From contig NZ_SKOG01000223.1 of the NCBI RefSeq assembly GCF_007120195.1, forward strand, positions 1 through 59,947: a stretch of 59,947 nt of DNA, given 5' to 3'. The stretch is from Aquisalimonas sp. (GTDB lineage Bacteria; Pseudomonadota; Gammaproteobacteria; Nitrococcales; Aquisalimonadaceae). The notes below the pieces were generated by a model. It was not told the origin of the DNA and did not search any database. It saw only the letters and a list, made by a program, of their open reading frames with translations. The first letter of the stretch is position 1. Each line of letters begins with the position of its first letter. A program made the translations under genes and the position numbers. Positions 17,220-25,396 of the stretch are shown here, in pieces.

Positions 17220-18608
17220 ATGAACAATCAAGAACTGCTGAACTTGATCGACGAACTCGCCAACGAGTTCGGTGTTCCGGGTGTTGCCGCCGGTGTATGG
17301 CACGCGGGCAGGACGACTTACGCCCGTCATGGGGTGACCAGCATCGAGAACCCGTTGCCGATCGATGCTGGCACGCTGTTTCAGGCAGGCTCGATCGGTA
17401 AGACGTTTACGGCCACCGCGCTGGCTCTGCTGGAGACTGAAGGGCGCGTGGAACTTGACGCGCCGGTGCGCCGCTATGTGCCGGAGCTGCACTTGGCGGA
17501 TGCGACGGCAGCCGCACAGGTCACGTTGCTGCAGCTCCTGAACCATACCGCGGGCTGGGAAGGCGATTTCTTTCCGGATACGGGCGAAGGCGATGATGCG
17601 CTGGCGCGTTTCGTGACTCAGCTGAACGAGGTTCGGCAACTGACTCCGCCGGGCACAGTGTTCTCGTATAACAACGCGGCGTTCTGCCTTGCGGGCCGGG
17701 TCATCGAGAACGTCACCGGTGACACCTATGAGGGCGCGATTCGCAGGCTGATACTGCAACCTCTGGGGTTTCGCGAGTCGTTCTTCTTTCGCGACGAAGT
17801 CATGACGCGTCGGTTCGTCGTCGGCCACAAGCCTTCGGAAGGCGATGCGTTGGATGTCGCGAGGCCGTGGGCGCTGCCGCGCAACGGCGCGCCGGCCGGT
17901 GGGATCGTCACCAGCATCGCAGATCTGCTCACCTGGGCCAGATTCCATTCCGACGATGATCGTAGCGCGCATGGCTTGCAGCAGCTGAGCAGTTCCGGTC
18001 TGCGTGCCATGCGCGATCCCACCGTGCATATGCCAGGCTGCGCGTTCGGCGATGCATTTGGTATCGGCTGGTTCCTGAGCGACCTCGGCGGCACCCGGCT
18101 GGTGAGCCATGGCGGCAGCACGAACGGCCAGGAGGCCAGTCTGGCGTTTCTCCCTGAACATGACTGGGCGCTTGCGCTACTGACCAATGCAAGTCCCGGT
18201 GGTATGGCACTGAACCAGGTGGCCCAGCGACGCGTGCTTGCGGCTTGTACCGGGATCGTCGAGGAGCAACCCCAGCCTCTGTCGGCAGCGCCCGAGGTGC
18301 TCACTGCGTATGCGGGGGAATATGGCGCCCGCGGCATGCGTTGCATGGTGGCTGTCGGCGAGGCCGGAGATCTCGTGTTCACGCTGCCGAATGATCCGGA
18401 ACTGCTCGTACTCATGTTTGAGAACGGCGAAGTGCCGCAATCGACACCAACGGTCCTGCGTGCCGGGCTTGTGAGTAGGCAAGCGGATCGCTTCGTGCTC
18501 GCGGCCGGTCCCGTACAGGGCGTCACCGGATACTTTGATCGTGACGGTGATGGCCGCGTGCGGGCGCTGCATCTGTTCGGACGCTGGCTGCCGCGCGTGG
18601 GCACATGA
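17220..18608 (+). CDS. Serine hydrolase of the beta-lactamase/class C family
   Basis: A protein of 462 residues. The penicillin-recognising enzyme motifs are present: SIGK (nucleophile Ser, about residue 58), YNN (about residue 141) and HGGS (about residue 299). A C-terminal lipocalin-like domain follows (about 350-460). No signal peptide is evident, which argues against a classical AmpC and for an esterase or D-aminopeptidase-type hydrolase. It stands alone on the plus strand in a lower-GC, cassette-like stretch; an additional transferred gene is plausible. Confidence 0.85.
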   Translation: MNNQELLNLIDELANEFGVPGVAAGVWHAGRTTYARHGVTSIENPLPIDAGTLFQAGSIGKTFTATALALLETEGRVELDAPVRRYVPELHLADATAAAQVTLLQLLNHTAGWEGDFFPDTGEGDDALARFVTQLNEVRQLTPPGTVFSYNNAAFCLAGRVIENVTGDTYEGAIRRLILQPLGFRESFFFRDEVMTRRFVVGHKPSEGDALDVARPWALPRNGAPAGGIVTSIADLLTWARFHSDDDRSAHGLQQLSSSGLRAMRDPTVHMPGCAFGDAFGIGWFLSDLGGTRLVSHGGSTNGQEASLAFLPEHDWALALLTNASPGGMALNQVAQRRVLAACTGIVEEQPQPLSAAPEVLTAYAGEYGARGMRCMVAVGEAGDLVFTLPNDPELLVLMFENGEVPQSTPTVLRAGLVSRQADRFVLAAGPVQGVTGYFDRDGDGRVRALHLFGRWLPRVGT

Positions 18609-18943
18609 TGTTCAATACAACTGACGCATTGCCGACCATGTCCCGCCGGACGGCAGCGTCTGCTCTCCACTCATAAAGAGCAACAACACGCCGTCGAATT
18701 GTACAATATGGCGGTCAACAGCGAGCATCGCCGCATAAGGTGTTGCCGCCGCGCTGATCTGATCCTTTATTGAGTGCTGCGAGAGCGATGGTGTGCGACT
18801 TATTTGGGCGGGTACCGACGTTGCGAACACCGCGGCGCGGCGCACGTTCGAGGCGACTGACGCGGAAGTGGAGGGTGACCCCTACACGGAATAGTGAGTG
18901 GAAGCTTTTGCGCTAAGCGTGTTGCGTGGAAGTCGATCAGGAT
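18609..18943. other. Spacer between serine hydrolase and AlkD-like gene
   Basis: About 335 bases. A minus-strand frame ending near 18612 gives a 77-residue translation with an ordinary-looking C-terminus (LLLFMSGEQTLPSGGTW), which may be the tail of a lost gene, but I cannot identify it. Nothing else is recognised. Confidence 0.35.
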
Positions 18944-18992
18944 GCCCAACACGCGCATACAGCGCGACGCGGGCTGATGGAATGCGTTGTGC
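18944..18992 (+). other. Possible attC-like site (weak)
   Basis: GCCCAAC at 18944-18950 and GTTGTGC at 18986-18992 form an imperfect inverted pair. Between them is a near-symmetrical arrangement: 10-base spacers on each side of a 15-base self-complementary apex. This resembles the folded-core plan of integron attC sites but is shorter than usual, and one core departs from GTTRRRY. It lies just upstream of the AlkD-like gene. Confidence 0.3.
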
Positions 18993-19015
18993 CGCAGCGC
19001 ACGAAGGATGGCGTT

Positions 19016-19762
19016 ATGCTGAAAGTTGTGCTCACTGAGCTCGAGCAGAACCTGGACCTCGCATACCGATCTCGTGTGCAAAAACATTTCAATATGGATG
19101 TTCAAGGATTCATGGGTGTTCCCACACCTGTGGTGCGCAAGATTGCGGCCAGCACCCTGAAAGACATAAAGCCTGCTCCATTCTCGGATGTCCTGGTCCT
19201 GTGTGAAGAATTGTTAAAAACAGGTGTGTATGAGTGCAAGATCATTGCATTCGATTTGGTTTTCCGGCGCCGGAGGTCATTAGAGGTTCACCATTTTAGC
19301 GTTCTTGAAAGATGGCTTTATACTTATGTCAATGACTGGACCGATTGTGATGATTTGTGTACACATGCGCTAGGTTTTCTGATCGCGGAGAATCCAAGCT
19401 TGGCCGAGAGCAGCTTGCGATGGACACGCTCAGGCAATCGCTGGGTGCGTCGCGGTTCAGCAGTTAGCCTGATCTATGGTCTGCGCAGAGGATTCTTGTT
19501 GGATGCGGCCCTGCAGTCAGCGGAACGACTACTGAAAGACTCGGATCCCTTGGTTCAAAAGGGCTATGGCTGGATGCTGAAAGAAGCAAGCAAGTGCTGT
19601 CCCGAGAGGGTCTTTGATTTTGTTATGAAGTCCCGATGGGAAATGCCGAGAACCTCACTACGATATGCCATCGAGAAGCTTCCCGAGGGACAAAGACAAG
19701 AAGCTTTAGCGAAAAGTGAACAACAAGGCCATCCACTTGAGGCTTCTACGTCGCGCAACTGA
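19016..19762 (+). CDS. DNA alkylation repair protein, AlkD-like
   Basis: A protein of 248 residues from the ATG after GAAGGA. It is all-helical HEAT-like repeat sequence typical of the AlkD family, with WTDCDDLCTHALG and NRWVRRGSAVSLIYGLR placed as the conserved Asp and Trp/Arg residues that contact damaged DNA. AlkD enzymes excise positively charged alkylated bases (7-methylguanine, 3-methyladenine) without flipping them. GC content is lower than in flanking core genes. An in-frame ATG further upstream (18977) would overlap the attC-like sequence. Confidence 0.85.
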   Translation: MLKVVLTELEQNLDLAYRSRVQKHFNMDVQGFMGVPTPVVRKIAASTLKDIKPAPFSDVLVLCEELLKTGVYECKIIAFDLVFRRRRSLEVHHFSVLERWLYTYVNDWTDCDDLCTHALGFLIAENPSLAESSLRWTRSGNRWVRRGSAVSLIYGLRRGFLLDAALQSAERLLKDSDPLVQKGYGWMLKEASKCCPERVFDFVMKSRWEMPRTSLRYAIEKLPEGQRQEALAKSEQQGHPLEASTSRN

Positions 19763-19911
19763 TAGCTGACGTTATGCGACCGCGGTGACGACGCTCCGAT
19801 TCATGTCGTATGAAGAATTCCCAAAGGGCTTGAGAAACCTGCTGTCTTGGTCACCGCATACAGGCCGGATCCGGCTCGGTGGGACGACAATTTCGTGACG
19901 AGGAAATAATC

Positions 19912-20129
19912 ATGGCGAAGCGGGTTAAGAAGAAGTATGTGCATGAGGGCAAGTATGTTGCCGAGCTCGAAGTATCGCTGATTGAGGACGACACGCAGTG
20001 GTCTCCCTACCTGACATCGACGATGCATACAAGCTGGACGACGTCCGGGATGCCCTTCGCCAGGGCAATCTCGATGCCGCTGCACGGAATGGCCGAATCT
20101 ACCAAATGCGGCAGGTAGCCCATCAGTAG
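19912..20129 (+). pseudogene. Small conserved hypothetical gene, frameshifted
   Basis: The frame starts MAKRVKKKYVHEGKYVAELEV...SPYL after a GAGGAAA ribosome-binding site. One base appears to be missing near 20011-20015; with that base restored the second half reads DIDDAYKLDDVRDALRQGNLDAA and RIYQMRQVAHQ with a stop at 20127-20129. I believe the intact protein (about 72 residues) is a familiar small cargo protein of gene cassettes, but its function is unknown. The attC-like sequence begins three bases after the stop. A sequencing error could also explain the shift. Confidence 0.65.
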
Positions 20130-20131
20130 CT

Positions 20132-20196
20132 GCATAACACGGCGCGTGAGGCGACGCTCGCACATACCGCGCGCCTCCCTCAGCTATGCGTTGGGC
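20132..20196 (+). other. Candidate integron attC site
   Basis: A 65-base segment starting GCATAAC (20132-20138) and ending GTTGGGC (20190-20196), the latter fitting the GTTRRRY core. Inside, TGAGG on the left and CCTCA on the right lie 8 and 7 bases from the cores and can pair, followed by GC-rich complementary stretches. It starts three bases after the stop of the small plus-strand gene, where an attC would be. No integrase gene is in the window. Confidence 0.45.
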
Positions 20197-20834
20197 GCAT
20201 CACCAGGAACTTGCCCCTCTCCGAGACTCACTGTGCATTGCGTACAGCCTTCTATCCGCTGCGCGCCGACGCCCGAGAGGCCCTGGCTTCAGCGCCATAA
20301 CTAGAATTGCTGCGTTACTCCCTGGCCCATACTCAGAATTCCTGCACCCGGGAAGGACCGGTTGACCGGTCCGGAAAAGGGTGTTTATCTGTTTATCGTT
20401 ATACGCAGAGTGCAGTTCCCGAATCGCGGAAATGCCCATTCAGCGTGGGGATAAGCGAACGCCTTGTCGGTACGGTCGCGCACCTGATTGGACGTCCCCC
20501 GGTGCAGTGGACAGTCCGGCGCTATGAATTGGCGGTGGGGGGCGCGACAACGCGGATCTGGCAAGCGCCCCAATTCGCGCCTCCCGCTTGGTCGGCCATT
20601 CGGATGGTGAACCCGTTTCGACACATGCTGGGTACGCGTCCGACGACCACCGATCGCGGCGGGCGACTCATGGTCTACCGCGGTCGCGAGGGACACGGGA
20701 GTTGATATCGTCGGTGTACTGGCCGTCCTCGATAGGGAGGTCGACGGCGGCATCGAGCCGCTCCGGCGGTAAGGACGCGGGCCGTTCGGCTCGCCTCGCT
20801 GAGAATTGGGCGGTAACTCAGGAGCGACGGCAGC
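20197..20834. other. Non-coding or degraded stretch with repeat copy 2
   Basis: About 640 bases between the attC-like sequence and the next credible gene. It contains the second copy of the 53-base repeat (20345-20397). Long frames on the minus strand are Arg/Pro-rich and probably artefacts of GC content. No gene assigned. Confidence 0.4.
20345..20397 (+). repeat. 53-base dispersed repeat, copy 2
   Basis: Same orientation as the copy at 12115-12167, 47 of 53 bases identical. The inverted CCGGTTGACCGG motif is perfect here. The conserved half is GGAAAAGGGTGTTTATC. The two copies bracket the fragment- and cassette-rich 8-kb region, as expected for element ends or recombination sites. Confidence 0.75.
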
Positions 20835-21236
20835 GTGATGCAGATCAGCGCAGTCGCCGTCATCGATGCGCGCAACAACCTCTGGGCGGAAGAGCGCCAT
20901 ACCCAGCTGCGGCGCAGCCTCGGGCGCCAGCTCGCGCGGCGAATGCTCGAGGTGCGCGTCCTCGACCAGGGCGATCCCTATCCGCCGCCTGGTGACCTCC
21001 GGCGCCTGGGGACCGGGGGTTCGACGTTCCAGAGCCGGCATGACGGATTTTCCGTCGTCGGTGGCCAATGGCGCGTACGCGACGGTGACGACCGCCTCCT
21101 GGCAGCGTGCCAGTGCCCGGTGGAGTACCCACTCGCGGCGGACGGCCATCAGGCGGTAGTTAAGAGCCTCATCCCGGCATGGCGCAGCGTGGCGGTCGAA
21201 CTCGCGCCGGCGGTTAAGCGAAGCTGGCCACCGTGA
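20835..21236 (+). CDS. Hypothetical protein coupled to the FUSC gene
   Basis: A possible protein of 133 residues with no recognised domain. The only strong argument is that its stop overlaps the FUSC-gene start as GTGA, a typical translational coupling. The translation (LRRSLGRQLARRMLEVRVLDQGDPYPP, later GGQWRVRDGDDRLLAA) has charged, soluble character. It may instead be a degraded gene or a chance frame in GC-rich DNA. Confidence 0.35.
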   Translation: MMQISAVAVIDARNNLWAEERHTQLRRSLGRQLARRMLEVRVLDQGDPYPPPGDLRRLGTGGSTFQSRHDGFSVVGGQWRVRDGDDRLLAACQCPVEYPLAADGHQAVVKSLIPAWRSVAVELAPAVKRSWPP

Positions 21237-23296
21237 CAACGCGTGGCCAGTGGGTTCGTGCCCACCTGACGGACCGGGGCGCGCTGGCGTTCGCGACGCG
21301 CACCCTGATCGCCATGGCTCTCGCGATGGCTGCGGCGACCATGTTCGAGCTGGAGCACCCCTACTGGGCCCTGATTTCCGCGGTGTTCCTGCAGATTCGC
21401 CCGGAGACCGGCTTCGTCATCGAGAAAGGCATCTGGCAGATCCTGGGCACGCTGGCAGGCGGCGCGGTCGGCGTGGCAATCCTCATGTTCCTCATGCCTT
21501 ATCCGGCGCTTGCGGTCATGGCACTTGCGATTTGGGTCGGAGCCAATGCCACGGCCTCGGCATTGCTGCGTCGTCTGAACGTGGTCTATGGCTTCGCGAT
21601 CGCGGGCGTTACGGCCGTAATTGTTGTCACGTTGACCATGCTCGACGCCCCGGCGGCGGATGGCGGGGCAGTGTTCCGGATTGCCGAGGAGCGGGTCAGC
21701 GAGATCATCGTGGGCGCAGTGTGCGCGACCCTCGCTGCGAGCGTGCTGTGGCCGGTGCGAGTGAAGCAGGCACTGATGGACCTCGCGCGGAGCGGTATCA
21801 ATGAGCTGTTTGACTATCTGGATCTGGAGCTGACGGCAGAGAGCTCCGGTGACCAACGCCATCGCAGCGCCGACACTGTGCTGCAGACGATCGTCGCACT
21901 GAGTGATGACGCCAGTGCTGCCCTGTTCGAAGGCCCGGAGGGCCCAGGCCGCACACGCGCCGTGAGTCGGCTGTGCCAGAAGGCGCTGGCGCTGATGGCC
22001 ACCGTCCAGGTGTTCGGCCGCTTCCGGCGGCGCCACCCGGAACTCGTGGGTAGTGAGCTGGACGCAGCGCTCGACAGGCTCCGGCAGGGCATTCAGCAGA
22101 TGCGGGCCACCAACTCCGAGGCGCGAGCGCGGCGCATCGCCCAGGCCCTCCGGCGCGAGCTCCAGGAGACACCGGCCGAGGGGGGCAAAACGACTCCGGT
22201 CCAGCGCATGCTCTTTCGCCTGATGCGCATGATGGTCGGTGACCTCATCGTCGTGCTGCGCGCCAACCACGCCATCGAAACCAGCGATCGCGCGCTGCTG
22301 AAGGCGCCGGCCCTGGCGCCGTACCGCGATCCATTGATTGGCGCGGTGACCGGGGGGCGCACGACCCTACTGTTCCTGATCGGGGCCGGAGCGTGGCTCG
22401 CGTCCGGATCTCCGGCTACGGTGGTGCTGATGATCCTGCCGGTGATCTTCTCCATCATGTTTGCCCGCCTGCCATCGCCGCCCGCGGCCATGCGGCGACT
22501 CCTCGTCGGCGCGCTGATCGCGGTGCCGGTGGCATGGGCGGTCGCGCTCGGGCTGATGGCGCAGGTACCGCAAGGTCTGGCACCGGCCATGGCGATCTTT
22601 GGAGTACCGATGTTCGTCGGACTAATGGCGATCTCAGACCCGGACACCCGCCACTACGGCATCGGCTTCGTCATCCCGTACATCCTGCTCATTCAGCCGG
22701 GCGGCGACATGACGTTCGTAGCCGGGGAATTCGCCAGAATGTCCCTGGCGATACTTGTGTCCCTCGCTCTCGTCTATCTGGTATTCCGGCTGATCAACGA
22801 ACCGGGTGCGCGCATAATGCGGCGCCGCCTCGTGGCGAGCACGGCGCGCGACATCCAGCGCCTCGGCGAGCCCCATCGTGCCGAGGGCGAGGACTGGTTC
22901 GACGCGCGCATGGCTGAGCGACTGATGCGGCTGTCGGCATACGACCGGAGCTTGCCCGAGCGCGAGCGACATCTCACCGACCTGGGGCTGACCGGCCTCA
23001 ACCTCGGCCATTCCGCCCTGCGCTTACAGCGCCAGCTCGCGGACGACGACAGTCCCGAGGTCCGCACCACGGCCCGCAAATGGCAGCGATCGCTGGCCCA
23101 CGCCTACCGGCGCGCCAGCCGCGGCCGCCAAACCAGTGCCTTTCGGCAGCGCAGCGCACACCTGCTCTCCGCCCTGGTTGACTCCGGCAACATTGACGCC
23201 GATGGCCGCGCGCTCATCGAAGGGGCGCTCGAGCGGCTGGCATTGACACTCGAGCGGTTGGCCAAGACAGTGCCATCCGCTTCATCGTCGAGGTGA
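21233..23296 (+). CDS. FUSC-family transporter (YccS/AaeB-like)
   Basis: A protein of 687 residues with two blocks of membrane helices (about residues 20-170 and 370-520), each followed by a cytoplasmic domain. This is the fusaric acid resistance/AaeB/YccS layout. The first helical block contains LEHPYWALISAVFLQIRPETGF, where the family's aromatic-acid exporters have a similar pattern. Such proteins expel aromatic acids or related compounds, often with a HlyD-type adaptor; no adaptor gene is adjacent. The start is the GTG overlapping the preceding frame. The C-terminal part is Arg-rich and helical. Confidence 0.85.
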   Translation: MTTRGQWVRAHLTDRGALAFATRTLIAMALAMAAATMFELEHPYWALISAVFLQIRPETGFVIEKGIWQILGTLAGGAVGVAILMFLMPYPALAVMALAIWVGANATASALLRRLNVVYGFAIAGVTAVIVVTLTMLDAPAADGGAVFRIAEERVSEIIVGAVCATLAASVLWPVRVKQALMDLARSGINELFDYLDLELTAESSGDQRHRSADTVLQTIVALSDDASAALFEGPEGPGRTRAVSRLCQKALALMATVQVFGRFRRRHPELVGSELDAALDRLRQGIQQMRATNSEARARRIAQALRRELQETPAEGGKTTPVQRMLFRLMRMMVGDLIVVLRANHAIETSDRALLKAPALAPYRDPLIGAVTGGRTTLLFLIGAGAWLASGSPATVVLMILPVIFSIMFARLPSPPAAMRRLLVGALIAVPVAWAVALGLMAQVPQGLAPAMAIFGVPMFVGLMAISDPDTRHYGIGFVIPYILLIQPGGDMTFVAGEFARMSLAILVSLALVYLVFRLINEPGARIMRRRLVASTARDIQRLGEPHRAEGEDWFDARMAERLMRLSAYDRSLPERERHLTDLGLTGLNLGHSALRLQRQLADDDSPEVRTTARKWQRSLAHAYRRASRGRQTSAFRQRSAHLLSALVDSGNIDADGRALIEGALERLALTLERLAKTVPSASSSR

Positions 23297-23670
23297 GCGG
23301 GTTCATCCGGACGCCGGAAAGCTCCGGGCTGGCAAAGCCGTGCGGGCTCAGTGGCTGCGCCGGTTAACCAGACGTTATGTTCCCTTCGCCCCCCAGCCGC
23401 GGTAGCGTAAAGCTATAAGGAGGTAGTTGCGAATCCTACACTTCGTGATTTACCCGTGGAACGGCGGATTCAGCTTGTTAAGGGGTTGTGGCGCTCGCAC
23501 GACCTATCCTCATTCGTCAGGACGCGTTCTGATTATCAGGGCGCGTAAGGAATTTCGACGCATGCAGGCCATGGGTGCCCTCATACCACGGCCTCCAGGT
23601 ACCGCGGTCAGTGCCGGTCGCGGTGGGGGGCGGGTACGCGAGTGGATCGGCAAACGATGTAGGACTGCCC
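23297..23670. other. Intergenic region before the collapsed two-component locus
   Basis: About 375 bases without a recognised gene. A plus-strand frame (23427-23678) is open for 83 codons but resembles no family. The promoter of the former response-regulator operon is expected here. Confidence 0.35.
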
Positions 23671-23880
23671 TTGAATAGACAGCCGATCCTGATTGTCGAG
23701 GACGAACCGAACATCGCCGGTCCGATCGAGACGTACCTCAAGCATGCCGGGTTTGCGACGATCCGCGCAGCCGACGGCCGCCGGGCTCCAGACCTGATTC
23801 GCGATGAGAGCCCGTGGCTGGTGATGCTCGATCTACTCCTGCCCGAAATTGATGGCTGGTCGGTCGCGCGAGCTTGTTGA
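23671..23880 (+). pseudogene. Response-regulator receiver domain, truncated
   Basis: From a TTG after AGGA the frame reads ILIVEDEPNIAGPIETYLKHAGF...LVMLDLLLPEIDGWSVARAC and stops. This is the first ~65 residues of an OmpR-family receiver domain, with the acidic pocket (EDE) and the phosphoacceptor Asp in MLDLLLP, but without the Thr/Ser and Lys that complete it. About 45-50 residues are missing before the wing-helix region resumes in another frame, so an internal deletion ended this gene. Confidence 0.8.
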
Positions 23881-24826
23881 GCGGGTCCGGGCCATACTCC
23901 GACGTTACGAGGCCGAGCCCAGGGAAAAGCAACCGGCGGTTCTTCGCGCCGGGGGCCTCGAACTGGATCCGGGGCGCCACCGGGTCAGCCGTGGCGAGGA
24001 GGAGATCGAGCTGACGCTGATAGAATTCAGGCTGCTGCATGCCCTGATGAGCGCCCCCAGCCACGTGCAGACCCGCGAGGCTCTAATTGCACGCTTGTAC
24101 GATGACGAGCCCGACGTAATTGACCGTGTCATCGACGTGCACGTTGGCAAGCTACGGCGCAAGCTGGAAAACGACCCCTCGTTGCCGCGGCTGATCCGCA
24201 CCGTGCGCGGCGTCGGCTACCGTTTCGCCCCGGAGGACGCTGACCCGGACAAGCTCTCGCGCATCCTGCGCAACCTGCTGGAGAACGCGTGCCGGTTTAC
24301 ACCACGCGAGGGGCGGATCATCATCTCCGGGCGACACAGCGGTGATCGGGTACGCCTCGAGGTTGCCAACACCGGCGCGACGATCCCGACAGCCGATTTG
24401 CCCCACATCTTTGAGCGTTTCTACCGCGTCGAACGTGCGCGTTCCCGCGAGACAGGAGGGGCCGGCGTCGGAAAGGACGGTGTGGCGCTGGGCGGCACCG
24501 ACCCGGTTGCCTATTTCGAAGTCGGAAAACCCGCACAGGGCTCCGTGGATTACAACCATGAATGGCGCGGTGCACTGTGGCATTTCGCGAATACCGAACA
24601 CCGAGGCATGTTCGCCAAGAACCCGGAGGCCTGCGCGCCGCAGTGCGGGGGATGGTGTGCACGGGCGGCCGCGCGGGGCGATGCCGCAAAGTCGGTGCCG
24701 GAGGCGTGGAAGATTGTCGACGGCAAGCTGTACCTCAACTTCAATCAATCCATTCAGCGCCGTTGGGAACGCAATATCGAAGAGTATATCGCCGCTGCCG
24801 ACGAACACTGGCCCGATATCTTCTGA
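23849..24826 (+). CDS. Chimeric frame: OmpR-type DNA-binding domain + kinase ATPase piece + YHS-type domain
   Basis: A continuous frame of 325 codons made of three gene pieces. Residues 1-120 are the end of a receiver domain (SRELVERVRAILRR) and a complete winged-helix DNA-binding domain (ELTLIEFRLLHAL, DVHVGKLRRKLE, IRTVRGVGYRFAPE). Residues 121-196 are part of a histidine kinase ATPase domain with the N box NLLENA and a changed G1 box (NTGATIP), lacking the G2 box. Residues 197-325 are a YHS-domain protein (GVALGGTDPVAYF, HFANTEHRGMFAKNPEA). All junctions look like deletions. Whether it is expressed is unknown; the pieces match a BaeR/BaeS-like pair plus a YHS gene. Confidence 0.75.
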   Translation: MMAGRSRELVERVRAILRRYEAEPREKQPAVLRAGGLELDPGRHRVSRGEEEIELTLIEFRLLHALMSAPSHVQTREALIARLYDDEPDVIDRVIDVHVGKLRRKLENDPSLPRLIRTVRGVGYRFAPEDADPDKLSRILRNLLENACRFTPREGRIIISGRHSGDRVRLEVANTGATIPTADLPHIFERFYRVERARSRETGGAGVGKDGVALGGTDPVAYFEVGKPAQGSVDYNHEWRGALWHFANTEHRGMFAKNPEACAPQCGGWCARAAARGDAAKSVPEAWKIVDGKLYLNFNQSIQRRWERNIEEYIAAADEHWPDIF

Positions 24827-24850
24827 CATGCGGACGCCCAGGAGGAAAGC

Positions 24851-25393
24851 ATGCAGCGTCGCGACTTTCTGATACTCACGCTCGGAACAGGTGCAAGCCT
24901 GTTGCTGCCGGTGGGCGCAGCCATGGGCCGCGCCGAGGTGCGCGAGTTCCATCCCGTCACTGATCGGGCATGGGATCTTGGGCTCCTCACGCACGAGCCG
25001 GCGTTCTGGCGCGCGCACGTCTCCGATGCCGCATGGGACATCCTGTTCCGCGACGGGACGGAGCGCCCCTTCTCAAGCCCGCTGGACGAGCTCTACGATG
25101 ACGGCACCTACGTCTGCGCGGCCTGTCACCTGCCGCTGTTCAGCTCCGACACCAAGTACGACAGCCGCACCGGCTGGCCGAGCTTCTACCAGCCCTTCGC
25201 GGGTCACCTCGGCACGAAGGAGGATCGCAAGCTCTGGATGGTGCGCACGGAATACCATTGCATCCGTTGCCGGGGGCACCAGGGTCATGTCTTCGAAGAC
25301 GGCCCCGACCCCACTGGCGAGCGCTGGTGCAACAACGGGCTCGCCCTGCGTTTCGTGCCGGCCGATGAGTCACTGCCACAACTGCGAGGCTGA
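24851..25393 (+). CDS. msrB: Exported peptide-methionine (R)-S-oxide reductase MsrB
   Basis: A protein of 180 residues. The N-terminus MQRRDFLILTLGTGASLLLPVG looks like an export signal (possibly Tat-related, though with a single Arg pair of RR-D-F-L type). The MsrB domain has structural zinc ligands Cys89, Cys92, Cys137 and Cys140 and the catalytic Cys160 in RWCNNGLALRF. It reduces R-methionine sulfoxide in proteins, here presumably in the periplasm. A good AGGAGGAAA ribosome-binding site precedes the ATG. It is followed three bases later by msrA, so the two form an operon, perhaps with the YHS frame upstream. Confidence 0.93.
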   Translation: MQRRDFLILTLGTGASLLLPVGAAMGRAEVREFHPVTDRAWDLGLLTHEPAFWRAHVSDAAWDILFRDGTERPFSSPLDELYDDGTYVCAACHLPLFSSDTKYDSRTGWPSFYQPFAGHLGTKEDRKLWMVRTEYHCIRCRGHQGHVFEDGPDPTGERWCNNGLALRFVPADESLPQLRG

Positions 25394-25396
25394 AGA

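Noticed and set aside
20385-21239. 284-codon minus-strand frame before the FUSC gene
   Set aside because: Pro/Arg/Ser-rich translation without domains, and it would overlap the promoter region of the FUSC gene.
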